Shown here: piece by piece, positions 23,682-36,678 of the stretch | Layout of the letters: every line of letters begins with the position of its first letter | Position numbering within the stretch: position 1 is the stretch's first letter | Source: Apostichopus japonicus | Taxonomy: Eukaryota; Echinodermata; Holothuroidea; Aspidochirotida; Stichopodidae | Assembly: GCF_037975245.1 (NCBI RefSeq) | Contig: NC_092571.1 | Span: 15,993,917-16,057,916, forward strand | DNA length: 64,000 bases | Direction of reading: 5' to 3' | Translations under genes and position numbers: made by a program | Notes under the pieces: model-generated | Seen by the model: only the letters and a program-made list of their open reading frames with translations | Databases searched by the model: none | Told to the model about the DNA's origin: nothing

Positions 23682-24138
23682 CAGGGATGTGCCCAGGATT
23701 TCCTGAGTGCCGGGTATACTGATCGCCATCCTGGGGGAGGGATCTAAGGGGGAGGGGGTGAGAAAATTTTTAAGGTGCTCAGGTGCCACATGCTGGCACT
23801 TGTATAGCTTTTTAAACACATACACATATACAAGTACTAGTTTTGTTAACAATTTACATTTTTTAATTTTTTTTAGTTTAATATATTACGTACCAGGTAA
23901 AAGTTATTAGTTTGTTTCAAAGAGATTTTACAAGGGACCGATTGAGAGACGTAAGTAATGTTTCTCGCATGCATAACTGATTCATTATCAATCTGTATGA
24001 TTTTGGCATAGGCTAGGCCCAATTTATGTTGAATATATTGTTAGGAATGTCAGGATTTTAGATGAAAATAGTGCTGGGCGGGATTCACGATTTTGAAGAC
24101 AGTGCTGGGCGGTAATTTTTAGTGCGGGCATATCCCTG
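23682..24138. mobile_element. hAT-like MITE inserted in an AT microsatellite
   Basis: The left end is CAGGGATGTGCCC and the right end is the inverse of CAGGGATATGCCC, a terminal inverted repeat of 12/13. The 8-bp flanks are TATATATA and CATATATA, agreeing at 7 of 8, although an AT tract makes this weak evidence. Length is 457 bp and there is no transposase frame. The CAGGG termini are typical of hAT-type elements. Confidence 0.55.
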
Positions 24139-24189
24139 CATATATATATATATATATAATTATATATAAATATATACATAAATATATAC
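24139..24189. repeat. AT microsatellite, right flank of MITE
   Basis: TA run followed by ATAAATATATAC units. Confidence 0.85.
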
Positions 24190-27100
24190 CATCATCTGTT
24201 AGTTTGGCTTGGAATATATCCAGTTAGATGTGAATACTCCAAAAATAATTACAACTCCAACACAAACTACAGCTTGAAAATTGCCATAAAAGTAGCGATT
24301 ATGAAAGATAAGTGTGAATTTCAAAAATGTGTAAAACCAGTGCCTGCCTTAATAAAACCAGCTGGTTTAACTCCACTCCTTCACACTGACATGGATGTAA
24401 AGATACATTTTGATTTAAATGTTAAGATTGAAATGCTGGTTAGAGCGGTTTCTACGAGAGAAAAAAAATATACAGCTAGCAGAATTTCCTTCCGTGATAC
24501 AAACAAGACGATTTATGAGATTTAAGAAGACAAAAAAAAAAAAAAAAAAAAAAATATTTCGGTTGACATACATTCTCTGATTCACTGATACACCAATGTG
24601 AAAGAATTGTTTCCATTGACTTGGCAAAATATACATTTTTCTTTTTCCCTTAAAACCCCCCCCCCCAAAAAAAAAAAACCAGGATTAAAAGGTTCAACAT
24701 GGTAAAGACATGTATCACTTTGTAGCCTTACCTCTTTTAAAGTTATTTTAAAGCAACTTTATCAGTTGTCCATCCTGTATAGAGAGATCCCACACTATGT
24801 TATGGTATGACTTTCTTTTGAACCAGAAGTCTGTTACAATTAGTCATATGGAAAAGTTTGTGTCAACGCATATCTGTAAACTGCATTGGCAATGGTGTTG
24901 AAGGACGAAGAAAAGGGGAAAAAAAGAAAAAAAGAATCCCCTTTGAAAAACTTAGACAAATGATTAAAATGAAATAAAATGTAGCCTACCATTTGCTTCC
25001 TTGTATTCAGCGTCACTTAATATGAAAAGCTATTGAAGATCAGAACCGTATCGGAGGTCAAACCGAGCTTCGATTGTGTCGTATTTGGGGAAATCCAGCG
25101 AAATAGCCCAATAACCCTAAACTAGCCCAAAATGAGTAACAACACCAGCACAAACAAGGCGAAGGCTCTAAAAGATCTCAGCAAACAATGGTAACGTGTA
25201 GTGGTTCAGTAAAACCAAACTTTTACCTCTAATCCTGCCCAAATGTCAGGATCTAACTAAAAAAAAAATAACTTGACAACGATGCTTGGCAAACATTCTT
25301 GCTCAAATATACACCCCCCAAAAGAAAAGAAAAAAACAGACTGAAGAAGAACAAAAAAAAAAGCAATTATTTATTGTTAAGTTGGGTATAGTGACCTTTG
25401 GACTTCACAGATAACTAGAATTATCTATTCTTTTTCTGTTTTTTTTTTATCTTTTTCCTTTTAGAACTAAAGTGCTATGATTATCAAATATAGTGTATAA
25501 AGTTTTCTGTGACAAAGTACAAGTTCTTAAATTGCCCCAATTGAGCAATTTTTTTTTTTGCAGTCAATCTTGTCTATGTGTGAGAAATCTCTATATCTGG
25601 TGAGAATTAACCTCCCTGTTTACTCAGACGGAAGATAACAAGTCAATAAAGCCAAAAATGCTCTCTTTGAAATAGTTCCCCAAAAATGCTTGAACTTTGC
25701 ACAAATGATGATAATGTCGAAAAGCAGGTAATGATGATGATAGCTAATATATTAAACTCCAAAGATTTAAAGTCCGACCATCACCCCAGAATGAGTCAGA
25801 CGGATTTTTCCAGACTTTCCTAAAGTGTTTAAACTTTATGTAAGAGACCATAAATGTTGGCTGTAAATGTTGGATTTTTTTTTTGGGGGGGGGGTTGCCT
25901 TGTCTTTAGAATGTACCATGGTTTTACAGTGTTATACTATTTTCAGTGACAGTCAAACTGCGAATGATATGAGAGCAGTCGGCTAACAAACCATTTTTGT
26001 CGTTCTAGTAACAACAACAAAAATTTGTCCTCGATGATTTAATAATATTCTGCTGGGGATATTTATAGTTCTCAAATAAAGGTGAGACCCCCCAATCCTC
26101 CCCAAAATCCATCACCCCACCCCCCAAACAAGGATAGGTGCATCAAACATATCAAACCTAGCTGATACAGGCCTACAAAACACTACGAGATATTATATAA
26201 GGTCAAGGACACAATTTATAACCTAAAGATGACAGAACAACCAGTCACCCTAAGTCGATGAGCTAGTTTTCAACATTGAGTGGACATGGCATGGAATTGT
26301 GTGTGACAACCAAGAGGTGGGAAGATGGAGGAAAGGGTGGGGGGGGGAGGGTGGGGAAATTCATACGGCGGCATGTTTGTGGCTTGTAAGAACTTTCAAA
26401 GATTATGTTACTTTGATTCGGAGGGTCTGTAAAATGCTTGTTGAGCTTTAAAACGGGTAACCATTATTTGACTTTCTAGCATATTAGAGTATGGAGTACT
26501 GATGAACTTTAATGGTAGAGCATGGTATCGTCATGACGATGCAAATCGCGGCAAGAACACCACATCTGACATTCACCTTTTCCCGACTGTCTTTCCCTTA
26601 TTAAAAGAACCTGCTTACAATTTGATGAAAAATGTTTACTGCTATGGTAGTAGTTCTTACTTCTGTACTGGTCGGAAAACTATTACAAATTGGTAGCATT
26701 TTTATCGTGTCTGTTAAATTGGTTTGAATTTAATTAAACTACTCGTTAAAACAACTGTATCACCCACCACCTCTTACTAAGTACATTCTCCCAGAATTTC
26801 CACGCACCACTATTGCACAACACATCCGCATTACACATTTCCATATTCTCTACACTTTTCTGCTTCTACTGTATATATATTTTCTTTTACCTTTTTTTAC
26901 CCTTTTTTTTTTTTTTAACCAAAACTTGAAACTTTCCTTCATATGAATGTAGGTAAATTACTTCCTGAAAAAACAGATTTATCTATGTTCTGCAAAATTT
27001 AATAAAAAAATATCACAAATCCAATTTAAAAAACAGAATAGCCTACCTTCCCATACTCCACTAGATTTTTACAGAATCAACATTTCACCTGCAGCTTAAT

Positions 27101-28837
27101 ATCTTAGTGGGCAATTTATTCGAGGCCCGGCATACGCATGATTGAACATATAACAAGCTCTGCCGAAAAAATATATATATATTTATATATACAACAAAAA
27201 AAGAGAAGAAAGTAAAATAAAATAAAAAAGATAAAAAAAAAAAAAAATGAAAGAGAATTGGAAAAAAGAGTAAAAATGTTGAGAAAAAATTTGTGCCGTC
27301 ACTTGCACAATGTATCAAATATTTCTCCTCAACAGACAATGGCAATGACGTCACTAGCGTGTACAGGGTGGCAATAATGCTACCATTGCCATGGAAACCA
27401 CCAAATATTGAATGGTGCATCAAGATACACGGGAAAGAAAAAATTGAATTTTGTAGAGCGAATCCATCTGCTGTTTACAGCAAGGTGTTAGTTCATTTAA
27501 AAAAAATCTGAGCTTTTTTTTTTCCCTCCATGGTTCATGAGTCTGTAGCTATTTTTACAAAAAGAACAGCCAAAAAAAAAAAATATGGTATGAGAATTCT
27601 AGGCTCCTAAAAGAATGAATTTTGTTATTAGAAAATGGTTCTTTTAGGGTCCTTTTGTATCTAATTAAGAGATTTAAGGAAGTGACTCACTATCATTTCA
27701 TTTAGAATAAATGTGTTGGTGGGGTTTCAAAGAAGGAAAAAGACAAAGGAATAAGAAAAAACCCTAAATGCGACAAAATTTGGATTCAGGAGAAGAGGCC
27801 TGGTCATTACATTGAGGCCATTTAGCAACTGGATTAATGTCGCAACTTGTGAGATCCTAGAAGCAAAAAATATCTGAAACTACAATTGGAGTAATACTGG
27901 CAATTATAAAAGTTAAACAAGGTTTTCATGAATAAAGACAGAGGAATTGGAGTTGTGTATAAATTAAATATTTATATTTTTAATTATATATCAAAGATTC
28001 GGTTTTTTGTGTCTTCGGTATGATATTTCTCCTGAACTGAGAAAAGTAAATTTTAGCTGGTATATACTTAGTCATGTACCAGTTTTAATGACAATAAAAT
28101 TTTCTGCCTAGATCCTTGTATGTAAAAGAGTACGGACGAGGTCAAGGTAAACCTAGGAGAAAGTGTGTATAATTTAATGGGTCTGGGATAATTGTTAACT
28201 TTCATCTGAATATAAATAAATCAAATTTTATTAACATATGACAGAAATGCAATTGTAAACCACAACAAACATGTACATGTTATTCTCATGTAATTCGCAC
28301 AATGCCGGAAATGTTTACGTCTCAACCACAGGCAGTCGTCCTAAGTACAGGCAGCCCACCTCCCCCCCCCCATTCCGTACACTACTGAACTTGACCCACT
28401 CAACTCCACTGGTGTGACCTACTTTTTGATAGCCACCAATATAAATAATTGAGCACCCCCCACACTGAATGATTTATGAGCACACACTATGGTGTTTTTT
28501 TGTGTTTTGTTTGTTTAATAACTACCTGTGCTCTCTTTGTGTAGGTCGCATGTATAGTTCTTTCCTTGCTATTGGTCACATTTGTTAACTGGGCAGTCAA
28601 AGTAAAAACATATGTGCACCCGCTGATGGCCGGTCAAGAAAGAGCGAAATGTTGAGTCACTCAGACTGAAGCCGACTGGACTTAAAACTGGCAAAACCTT
28701 GATCAGTTATAGTCTTGACCACAATGCCATTTGGAATCCACAATTTCCATCCAACACGATGACCGAATTGAGTCGAGTCCCTATCTGTCAAGAGTCGGCC
28801 GGCTGAAACATTCAGTTTCCTTTTTTTGTTGTTGATA
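24190..28837. other. gene-free A+T-rich stretch
   Basis: Nothing coding. A 23-A run lies at 24532-24554, G tracts near 25886 and 26338, and C-rich patches near 24657, 26090-26130 and 28363. The 24970-25210 and 28290-28800 parts are less A+T-rich. Confidence 0.55.
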
Positions 28838-29030
28838 TATATTGGTTTTGTTATCGATCAAATTTTTTCTCTTATATATTGGAATTTTCTCTTATATAAA
28901 TTTTCTCTTATATATTGGGGGAAAAAAATATTTTGGAATATATATTTTGGAATATATATTGGAATTTCTCTTATATATTGGAATTTTCTATTATATATAT
29001 TGTTTTTGTTATCGGTCAATTTTTTTTCTC
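28838..29030. repeat. TTCTCTTATATATTGGAAT minisatellite
   Basis: Seven or so irregular units containing TATATATTGG(AAT)TTTCTC. The two ends carry the same longer phrase, TTTTGTTATCG(A/G)TCAA, near 28846 and 29003, suggesting expansion from an initial tandem duplication. Confidence 0.8.
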
Positions 29031-30404
29031 ACAATTGTTAGCTATAATTGTACTGGAATTGTACTGGTTGCAAAGATTTATTACTACATGACAGCACAAA
29101 AGTTGTTTTAATTCTTTGCTGGAAACTCAGAAAGACCACATGAATCTACAATTTAGAGATCCACAAACATGTGCACATGAACCGTCTCAGAAATTCTCCA
29201 CACAATGTTACATGTTCTAGATATTGTTTGGGCCAAATACTAAACCATACAAACTAAACCATACAAACAAGTGCATGCTTGACCTGAATTTAAAAACTTA
29301 GCCCTATCGGTTTAAAAAAAAAAAAATAGAAATTGAAAAATGATCATAAAAAAAAATGCCCAAAAGAATGGAACCGCCACTTAAGATATTTCCTTCATTA
29401 ATTAAGGGACGTATAATCTCACAGATAACGTCAAGCAAAAAAATACTGTTTTTTTTTTTCTTTTCTTGGAGAACGAATGACAAAATGATGCCAAACTTTT
29501 CGATGGGATATATATATCACGGCTGTGAGATTGACATCGGGACGGAGAGACAAGCTTTGCAAATATGATCACTTACCTCTTTTGATGAGTTCCGTGGAAT
29601 TGGATGTATTTAAATGGGCGGCGTCTTTTCGAGCCAGAGGAAGAAATATCCTTTTAGTTACACTTTTTCGGTCAATTTCTTTTCTTTTATGCATATATTC
29701 TGCCACGGAAACCGTTTTATTTTTTATCCTTCTTCTTCTCTGCCACCAAAACCTTATCTTTGCTCTAAAAGGATTTTATCAGCAAATGAGGACGTCGCTC
29801 TAAGCAAGTCTTTTTTTTTTTTCCCCGCAGAGAAATCAAGTAAGGAAGTTATTTATTAGTTTCAATTTGGAAACCAGGATATAGCCCCAAACAGCTCAAA
29901 AACGGACAAAAATAATCAGAGACAAGTCGTAAATTGGGAGGTTTTGCCATACTGCCTCGTTATAAAACCGAGCCGAGGTAGAGCTCCGCCTACCTACTAG
30001 AACCTACCTTTGCCGGGAGCAGTTCAAAAAAACCCTATTGATCTGGAAGCCGGAGGAAAGGCCTATAATTGGTGAGAAACTCATGGCACATGACTGGTAA
30101 AAAACATACGTCGAGTATCTTTTTACTGACAGGACGACGAGAGAATCATTCAGATAATGTTTGCTGATACGAAACAGTCGGCCTCGGAAATTCATTCCGT
30201 TTTCATGACGCGTTTAAGATATTATGGCCAGTTTGTGTAAATAAATCATGAAGGAGCACCATTAAGTTTTTAAAAAAAGTTTTTTTTTCCATTTTTTTTT
30301 ATTTTTAATATTACTCAAATATCAGTTTCATTTGACGACTGATCGCAGGTCTTGGTTATGGAAGAAATTTGCGAATCAAGATGAGGGGAGGAAGAGGGGA
30401 AAGG
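29031..30404. other. gene-free stretch with moderately G+C-rich parts
   Basis: The 29500-29680 and 29940-30220 parts are single-copy and relatively G+C-rich. A minus-strand donor-like site occurs at 29569-29564 (AAAGAG followed by GTAAGTGAT), and a plus-strand TATAAAA at 29961. No complete exon or promoter can be defined. Confidence 0.45.
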
Positions 30405-30455
30405 GTGGGTGGGTGAGTGGGTGGGTGGGTGAGTGGGTGGGTGGGTGGGTGGAGG
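30405..30455. repeat. GGGTGGGTGAGT minisatellite
   Basis: About 12 GGGT/GAGT quartets. The complementary strand shows a spurious THPP-repeat frame. Confidence 0.9.
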
Positions 30456-30890
30456 ATACTTGCTCCCCCTTGGAGACAGATGAGAAGCACATTGAACTGG
30501 ATGAAGTAGCAAATTCGGACAAAAACATGTTCAATTCCGAAAGGTTTGAGAGGGGTAGGAATTACTTTGATGATACACCCCACAAATGTACCCACAAAGA
30601 CTTTGCGGTTATGAGTACACACGGGTACTCACTAATATTCTTAACACCAACTTCACTTTGAAAAATGGCAACTGAGTATTAAATGATACAGCACCATACC
30701 ACTCAAACATTAAAGGAGAAAGATCCGGTATCCGACAAACAGAAATGTTTCGTTTTTTCTTACGGACGCAAAATCTGTACCGAGGACAATTTAAAAGAAA
30801 AACGATCAAAAGCAGAATTTTATCTGGAAACAGGAAAAAGGAGAAGAAAAACTTGTATGTGAACAGTATTAAAAGAAATGTAATACTTAC

Positions 30891-30944
30891 CGATCCAATT
30901 AAATCATATCATGTCATGTAACTGGTAGCACCATAGTATACCAA
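30891..30944 (-). other. possible small non-coding exon
   Basis: On the minus strand an acceptor (TGTTTTTACAG) precedes 54 nt that end GGATCG before GTAAGTATT, a strong donor. It has no long open frame. It could be a 5' leader exon of the CASZ1 transcript, about 20 kb upstream, but isolated splice-site pairs of this quality also occur by chance. Confidence 0.25.
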
Positions 30945-31082
30945 CTGTAAAAACACACCCTTATGTGACCTACAAAGAAGACGAAATGCAAAGAAAAAAA
31001 AAAAATAGGTCAAAAATTTGGAGATTAACACATCTTGCATGAAACACAAAAAGGGACGAAAATCCACTCGAAAATCACGCTT

Positions 31083-31236
31083 AGACACTCTGAATGGTAG
31101 AATGAGGAGGGGCAATGACCGGAGGGACCGGTCATAGAGGGCGCGCAGTGTTAAAAGGTTACCAGGACATTCTAGGCACGGTAGAACGAGGTGCTAAGGT
31201 TGTGAGGAGACAGGTAAGCGAGGAACAAAGTAAATA
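31083..31236 (+). repeat. dispersed short repeat, copy A
   Basis: Shares a core of about 85-90 bp with copies at 47066-47155 and 48421-48565: GTTAAAAGGTTACCAGG, then GGTAGAACGAGGTGCTAAGG, then GAGACAGGTAAGCG, then AAAGTAAA. Similarity to copy B extends upstream to the GACACT/GGTAGAA block. No coding frame is shared, and there is no pol III box or clear terminal repeat. Confidence 0.75.
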
Positions 31237-31281
31237 CACAATATCTAAACAAAAACATCATGAGTATATTTCAGATGAAAA

Positions 31282-31354
31282 TGATAACGGTTCTTATTCA
31301 AATGAGTGATGCATATACATTTGATAACGATTCTTATGCAAATGAGTGATGCAA
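31282..31354 (+). repeat. 40-bp direct repeat, two copies
   Basis: GATAACGGTTCTTATTCAAA at 31282 and GATAACGATTCTTATGCAAA at 31322, each followed by TGAGTGATGCA. The second copy contains the POU octamer ATGCAAAT. Confidence 0.8.
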
Positions 31355-34300
31355 GTTCTTTTTCTGCAGCATACAGTATCACAAACGTTTTGATCTTTTT
31401 TTGTATTTTCTTCTTTTTTTTTATATTGAAGAAAGAATCGCCCTTTTAGTCTCGTGTGTTTTATAGACATCTGTTGCGATAATTTACCAAAAGTGTCTAT
31501 ATTATCTTTTACAGATACGCTGGCAAGCGTTGTTATCTATTACTGCGGATCTTTTACATGTAATCTAATCATTTATTAACAGGTATTTAAGTTACGTTTA
31601 TGAGAAGATATGATAATCACGTTTCAACAAAAGCTGCCTAATTGCTCTTGCAGCCTGCTTATATAAGAAGAAATCGCATAGCAGCAATGTTTATCAATGT
31701 AGTGTAGGAAAACATGACAAACTTTAAATGGTTGTTAAATCATCCGAGATGACCAAAATTTCTGACTGGCCGACCAAAATATATTTCGCAGCAGGTCCTC
31801 TTGGATGACTAATTGTTGAATACATCACATCAGATTGCTTTCTAACTAAATTCCCCCCCCCAAAAGGTAACATGAAAACTTGGTATCGCCTTTGATAACT
31901 TTGGAGACACTGAAATAATACAAAGATTATAGTAGACCTATGATCCACCCAAAGGGGTCCGATCTGGTGTTCTATTCACCAGACCTACATGTCTCTCTCA
32001 CGGAATACAGTGGTCGTCGTTCCTATGTCCCTATTAAGCCACCGTAAAAATATGATCGTATAGCAGATTTAATAGAATGAGAGACACCAGTTACAATTTT
32101 CTGGTATTTTCATTTCATGATTATCCCCCAAAAAAGTCATTCTTTGCTATTTTTACCTCACTTTTTTGAGACAACCAAGTTTGCAGCCAAAGGGTAAGAC
32201 CTGCATCTCAGGTATTGTTGATATATGGTTTTGTCATTGCATGGTGAATGAGGGAGAGGGAAGGGAGGGGAGGGAGGGGAGGGAGGGCAGGTGTTGTCAA
32301 AATCTATGCCACCGATACTGGTGTTCCCCTCCTCCTCTTTCCATAAACCTTTGCATCTAAGCTAGTATTTAGGCATTTGCCCTCATGGTGGCTTCTTGGA
32401 ATCAAGGGTAAAAAACTAAAAATCAGCACAGAGTAGTACAAAATGATCATGTGCAACGGTAAATATTGTTTGGCTCAAACTAAAAAGCCTAAGCTTACAT
32501 TGCTACAAAAGCTTTTTCAACATATCTTATGAACAAACACAATATAAGTTAAACATTATAGTCCCACCTACTGTTATATATTTTTTACCTACACAAGCTT
32601 TTTCCATTAATTATGAGCTATTTGTTAAGTTTGATTTATTTCCTTTTTTTTTTTATCCCCCTTTTAAGATAATTATTGATCCGTTTTGTGTGGCCATTTT
32701 ATAGCCATAGATAAAAGTTTTGGTTATTCTTGTTATTGACATGGGTTAAATGAAACAATATATCGATGCGAATGAAGGCTAAGGCAAAAAAAATTCCTTG
32801 AACAGATTCCTAGAAACTTAACAGTCACATTGTATGCTTAATGCAGATCGGGAACAAACATTATAGGCTGGTCCGATGATGTCATCATATAAAAGGAAGC
32901 TGTAGTATTTGTGCTGCATATTAATATACAGCAATACACAATGCTGGTCATGACTATGGATCGACGGTAAAAAATCGGTCGAGAAATTCTTCTATTTTTT
33001 TTTTTAAAGAAACTACGCATATTTGAAGACATGGGATGATTAAGTTAAGCCCACGCAATTTATAAAGTGTTTTGTTCTCCTTTAACTGACAATTTCCTTC
33101 AACAAAAGCAATTTTATCTTCCATATGATTGTCATAATTTCTGTAATCAGGAAATCACTTTTGAGAGTTTTTGTCATAGCAACCATGGTAACCTTCAATA
33201 AATTGGCTTTGTTCCCAAATTATATGCAGTAACTTCATGCCCATTCCATTTACCATGCGCCCCTTCTTAAATCAACCCTATATCTCTTTCCCTATCATAT
33301 CTTTCATTTTGCCCTCCTCCCTCCCTCCCTCCCACCCACCCAACCCCCCCCCCACTCCTCCCCATCCCTCAACCATCTCTTTCCTTATCTTAAAATCATT
33401 ATAGGTGAGTTGAAGCATTCAAAGTGATTATAAGTTTACTAGATTATAAGTTATACCAGTTAATACTCAATCCTTCTCCCCCCACCCCTGCCCTTCCAGA
33501 CCCCCATCCCCATACAGGCCCTCCCATTTCTTCATTGATATAACCATGTCACTCTTCCAACACTGCAAGTAGCTTCCCTCTTCCGACTATTTAGCAACTT
33601 TTTTCCCTCATTCTATATATGTTAGCTCAAAACTGGGAGCTTTTCATTCAAAAGAATGCATCATGATGAAATCAAGTAGCCAATAATTTGTTCTATCTCT
33701 TGAATTGAAGTTTAGTTTTTCCTGAATGAACGGAAAAGTTTTCTTGATATCCGCCAATTCAAGCCCTTTTCAGTTCCGTAGTACAATGCTACCGTACCTA
33801 TGATGCTTGACCTGTATAATTATCCTGATTGAGCAGTCCTTTAAGCTAGGGCTCCAGAAGAATATGATAAAATTTCATCAAACTGCCAAGAAAAACCACA
33901 AAAAAAAAAATGGAAATTCTGATTTCACAAAGTTGGAATTTTGTTTTCATAACAGGATTTTGTTTGTTTCAGGCATATCAAGTATCCAAACAAGAAAATG
34001 GTCAGAAATATATAAATTGGTTAAGGAATATGAGATGAGGCAGTCATATTGATTGCTGCAGCTATGTACTGTACAGCATGTATGTATAGTACTGCAACTA
34101 AAGTACTGTGTGGTAATGCTTCATCAATATATGTGGATTTCTAAGTAAGGCATCGTAGATATATATATTTCTTCCAGAGGTCAAACACTTGACATATCTT
34201 AATGACAACAATACTGGTGCTCTTTTGCCTTTGGGAACATTTTGAACAGAATTTAATTGAGGAAATATGCAAAAGGCAGAGAGAGGTGGAGTGAGAGGAA

Positions 34301-34584
34301 GAGAGAGATAGATATGCTGAAGGATGGCTACATATGACATATTATCTCTATGGATGTAAGATTGCTAAAGATGATTAAAACTGTTTGATCTAAAGGTAGC
34401 ATTGAGAGTAGCACAATCAACTGGAAAAAGGAAACAGGATGGGTGGGAGGGGGATTTAGTGGGGGGGGGGCATAAAAGTGGGCATCTGCTGAATGCAACA
34501 AATATAACATTTAAGATATGATGAAAAGTAAAGGTGTGCTATCCCTGTGTGCAAAAAAAGGTAGGAGATCTGTTCCTTCTGTGA

Positions 34585-34830
34585 TCTTCCACATTCCCCT
34601 TTTATCCCTCCCCACCCTCCCCTTTACCAACCCCCACCCTCCCCTTTAATCCTCCCCTTTACCTCTCCCTTTACCCTTCCCTTTACCCCTCCCAACCCTT
34701 CCTTTACCATTCCCCACCCTCCCTTTACCCCTTCTCACCCTTCCTTTACCCCTCCCCACCCTCTCTTTTACCTATCCACACCCTCCCTTTTCCCTCCCTA
34801 CCCTCTCCTTACCCCTTCCAACCCTCCTAT
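34585..34830. repeat. CCCTCCCCTTTACC pyrimidine minisatellite
   Basis: About 20 degenerate units of 12-15 bp (CCACCCTCCCTTTACC and variants), almost entirely pyrimidine plus A on this strand. A long polypyrimidine/polypurine tract like this could form triplex DNA. Confidence 0.85.
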
Positions 34831-36635
34831 TTCCACATTGAAATAATACAGTTTGGATAGTAAATCTATTGCATTCACAAAGATCCTTCCCCACAGAGAC
34901 ACTTCTTCCCCTAACCCCTCTTCCCCTCACCCCTCCTTCCCTCCCCCCCCCTCCTCCATTCACTCAATTTCTCACTACTTAGTTATGACATTACATCCAA
35001 AAGACTTTGAATATTTAACCACTAAGACTCAGAGCAGGCAAAGTAAACTATCAACAACAGACCAAACAAGATTAAATTTCTTCAAAATGAGCAAAATCGG
35101 AACTGCCTTTGCCAACTGTTCTTGTCTTAAACATGAATCTACCATCGTTTCTGTAGAGTACCACTTCAGATAGAAATCAAATCCTTCTCACCATTTTTAC
35201 GACAGCATTATAAAAACAATAAGTTTTGAAATATTCTACTAGGGGTGAGGGTAGAAAAATGTGAAATATTAGTACTAAAAGTGTCCTTAAAAAAAAATTT
35301 GAGAGACACACCAAAAAATTGTAACTTTTTAGTAGAACCCAATACCCTACAAGATAAAGTTTATTGTGAAGGTATATATTGTTATCTAAAGGAAGGACAA
35401 AAGCAACAAGACGATAAAATTAGGCCTAATTTACAACTAGCACAACTTCCTTTTCTCATCGTAGAATTAATAATTTGAAAACAACAACAACAAACACATA
35501 TGAAACATGTCAAGCAGTTGTCCTTAATTCACACAGTATTTTAGGTCCAGATGGAAGTTTTTTAGAAAGATACCAACTTCGCAGACAAAGCGAAATATAA
35601 ATGATGAGGTACAAAGTAGCAGCTTGATTTTCATGTAAACATCTAAATAATTGTTTTTGCAAACTTAAACCAAGTTTCTGTCGCAAAGTTCTGTGCTAAT
35701 TAGGTCATTGAAGTGATTTCTTTTCAAGTTTCCAAGATGTTGGGATTAGCTGGTGGCTAAATTAACAAAAATTTGGAAATAACAGATTACTTCAGTTAAT
35801 TGTTGTATTTCTGTAATGTTACATTGTACTGTACAACAAAATTTCAACCGTAGTCCAATTATCCTAGACAATTAAATTTCAAAAAAAAAAAAAATTAACA
35901 ATTTGCCCTGACTTTAGTAAATAACTGTACATATAATCACTTGAAAGATTAAATAGCACAAAAAGTAACAAAATTCAGAAAAGAAAGTGATTAAACATCC
36001 CAGAAGCAAACTTCTCAATGCTTTCCAGAGTTAAGAACACTCTCGCTGTAACGTGCATGCCTATAGGTTGAACTGGTAATCTTTAAACACTGTGTGCTAT
36101 CTTTGACCTGGACCCTATCAGTCAATGACCTCTCCCTTCTCATGAGACCACCTCCTCCCCCACCTCGCCCCCTCTCCCCACCCAAAGTAATTCCCTACCA
36201 ACTACGACTAAGTTTCCCTTACATGACCACTCCTGCTCAACGGTGTACTGTAAGCATACTAATTAGAGTTACCTTCTTTACTCCTGTTACAGTAATTTAA
36301 ATTTATAAACACCATTTTACCACTTATAATTTAACAACCCACTTTTATATTTTTATCTGGACGCCTAGGTGCTCTGAAAAGTGCAAATAGGTCACTTTTT
36401 TTATCCTTCCTCAATGCCTTCTTCTTTTTGAGCTCATTAAAATTTTGCTAAAACAGTGACATTTTCTTCCAACTCTGTCTGTGGAGGTGTGACTCACATA
36501 ATAGCTTTTGTCAGTTTGACTAAGTTAGAAGTGTCTTTTGGAAGGGCAAAAATAAACTGCGGGAGTAAAAAAAGAAAACGAAAAATGAAGTAAAACAAAC
36601 AACACTGACACACAGACGTGGATAGATATAAAAAG

Positions 36636-36678
36636 ATGATGATGATGATGATGACGATCATGATGATGATGATGATGA
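36636..36678. repeat. (GAT)n microsatellite
   Basis: GATGAT units interrupted once by GACGATCAT. Confidence 0.9.

Noticed and set aside
29961-29968. Plus-strand TATA-box promoter (TATAAAAC)
   Set aside because: Single short motif in A+T-rich DNA, with no downstream exon or start codon context.
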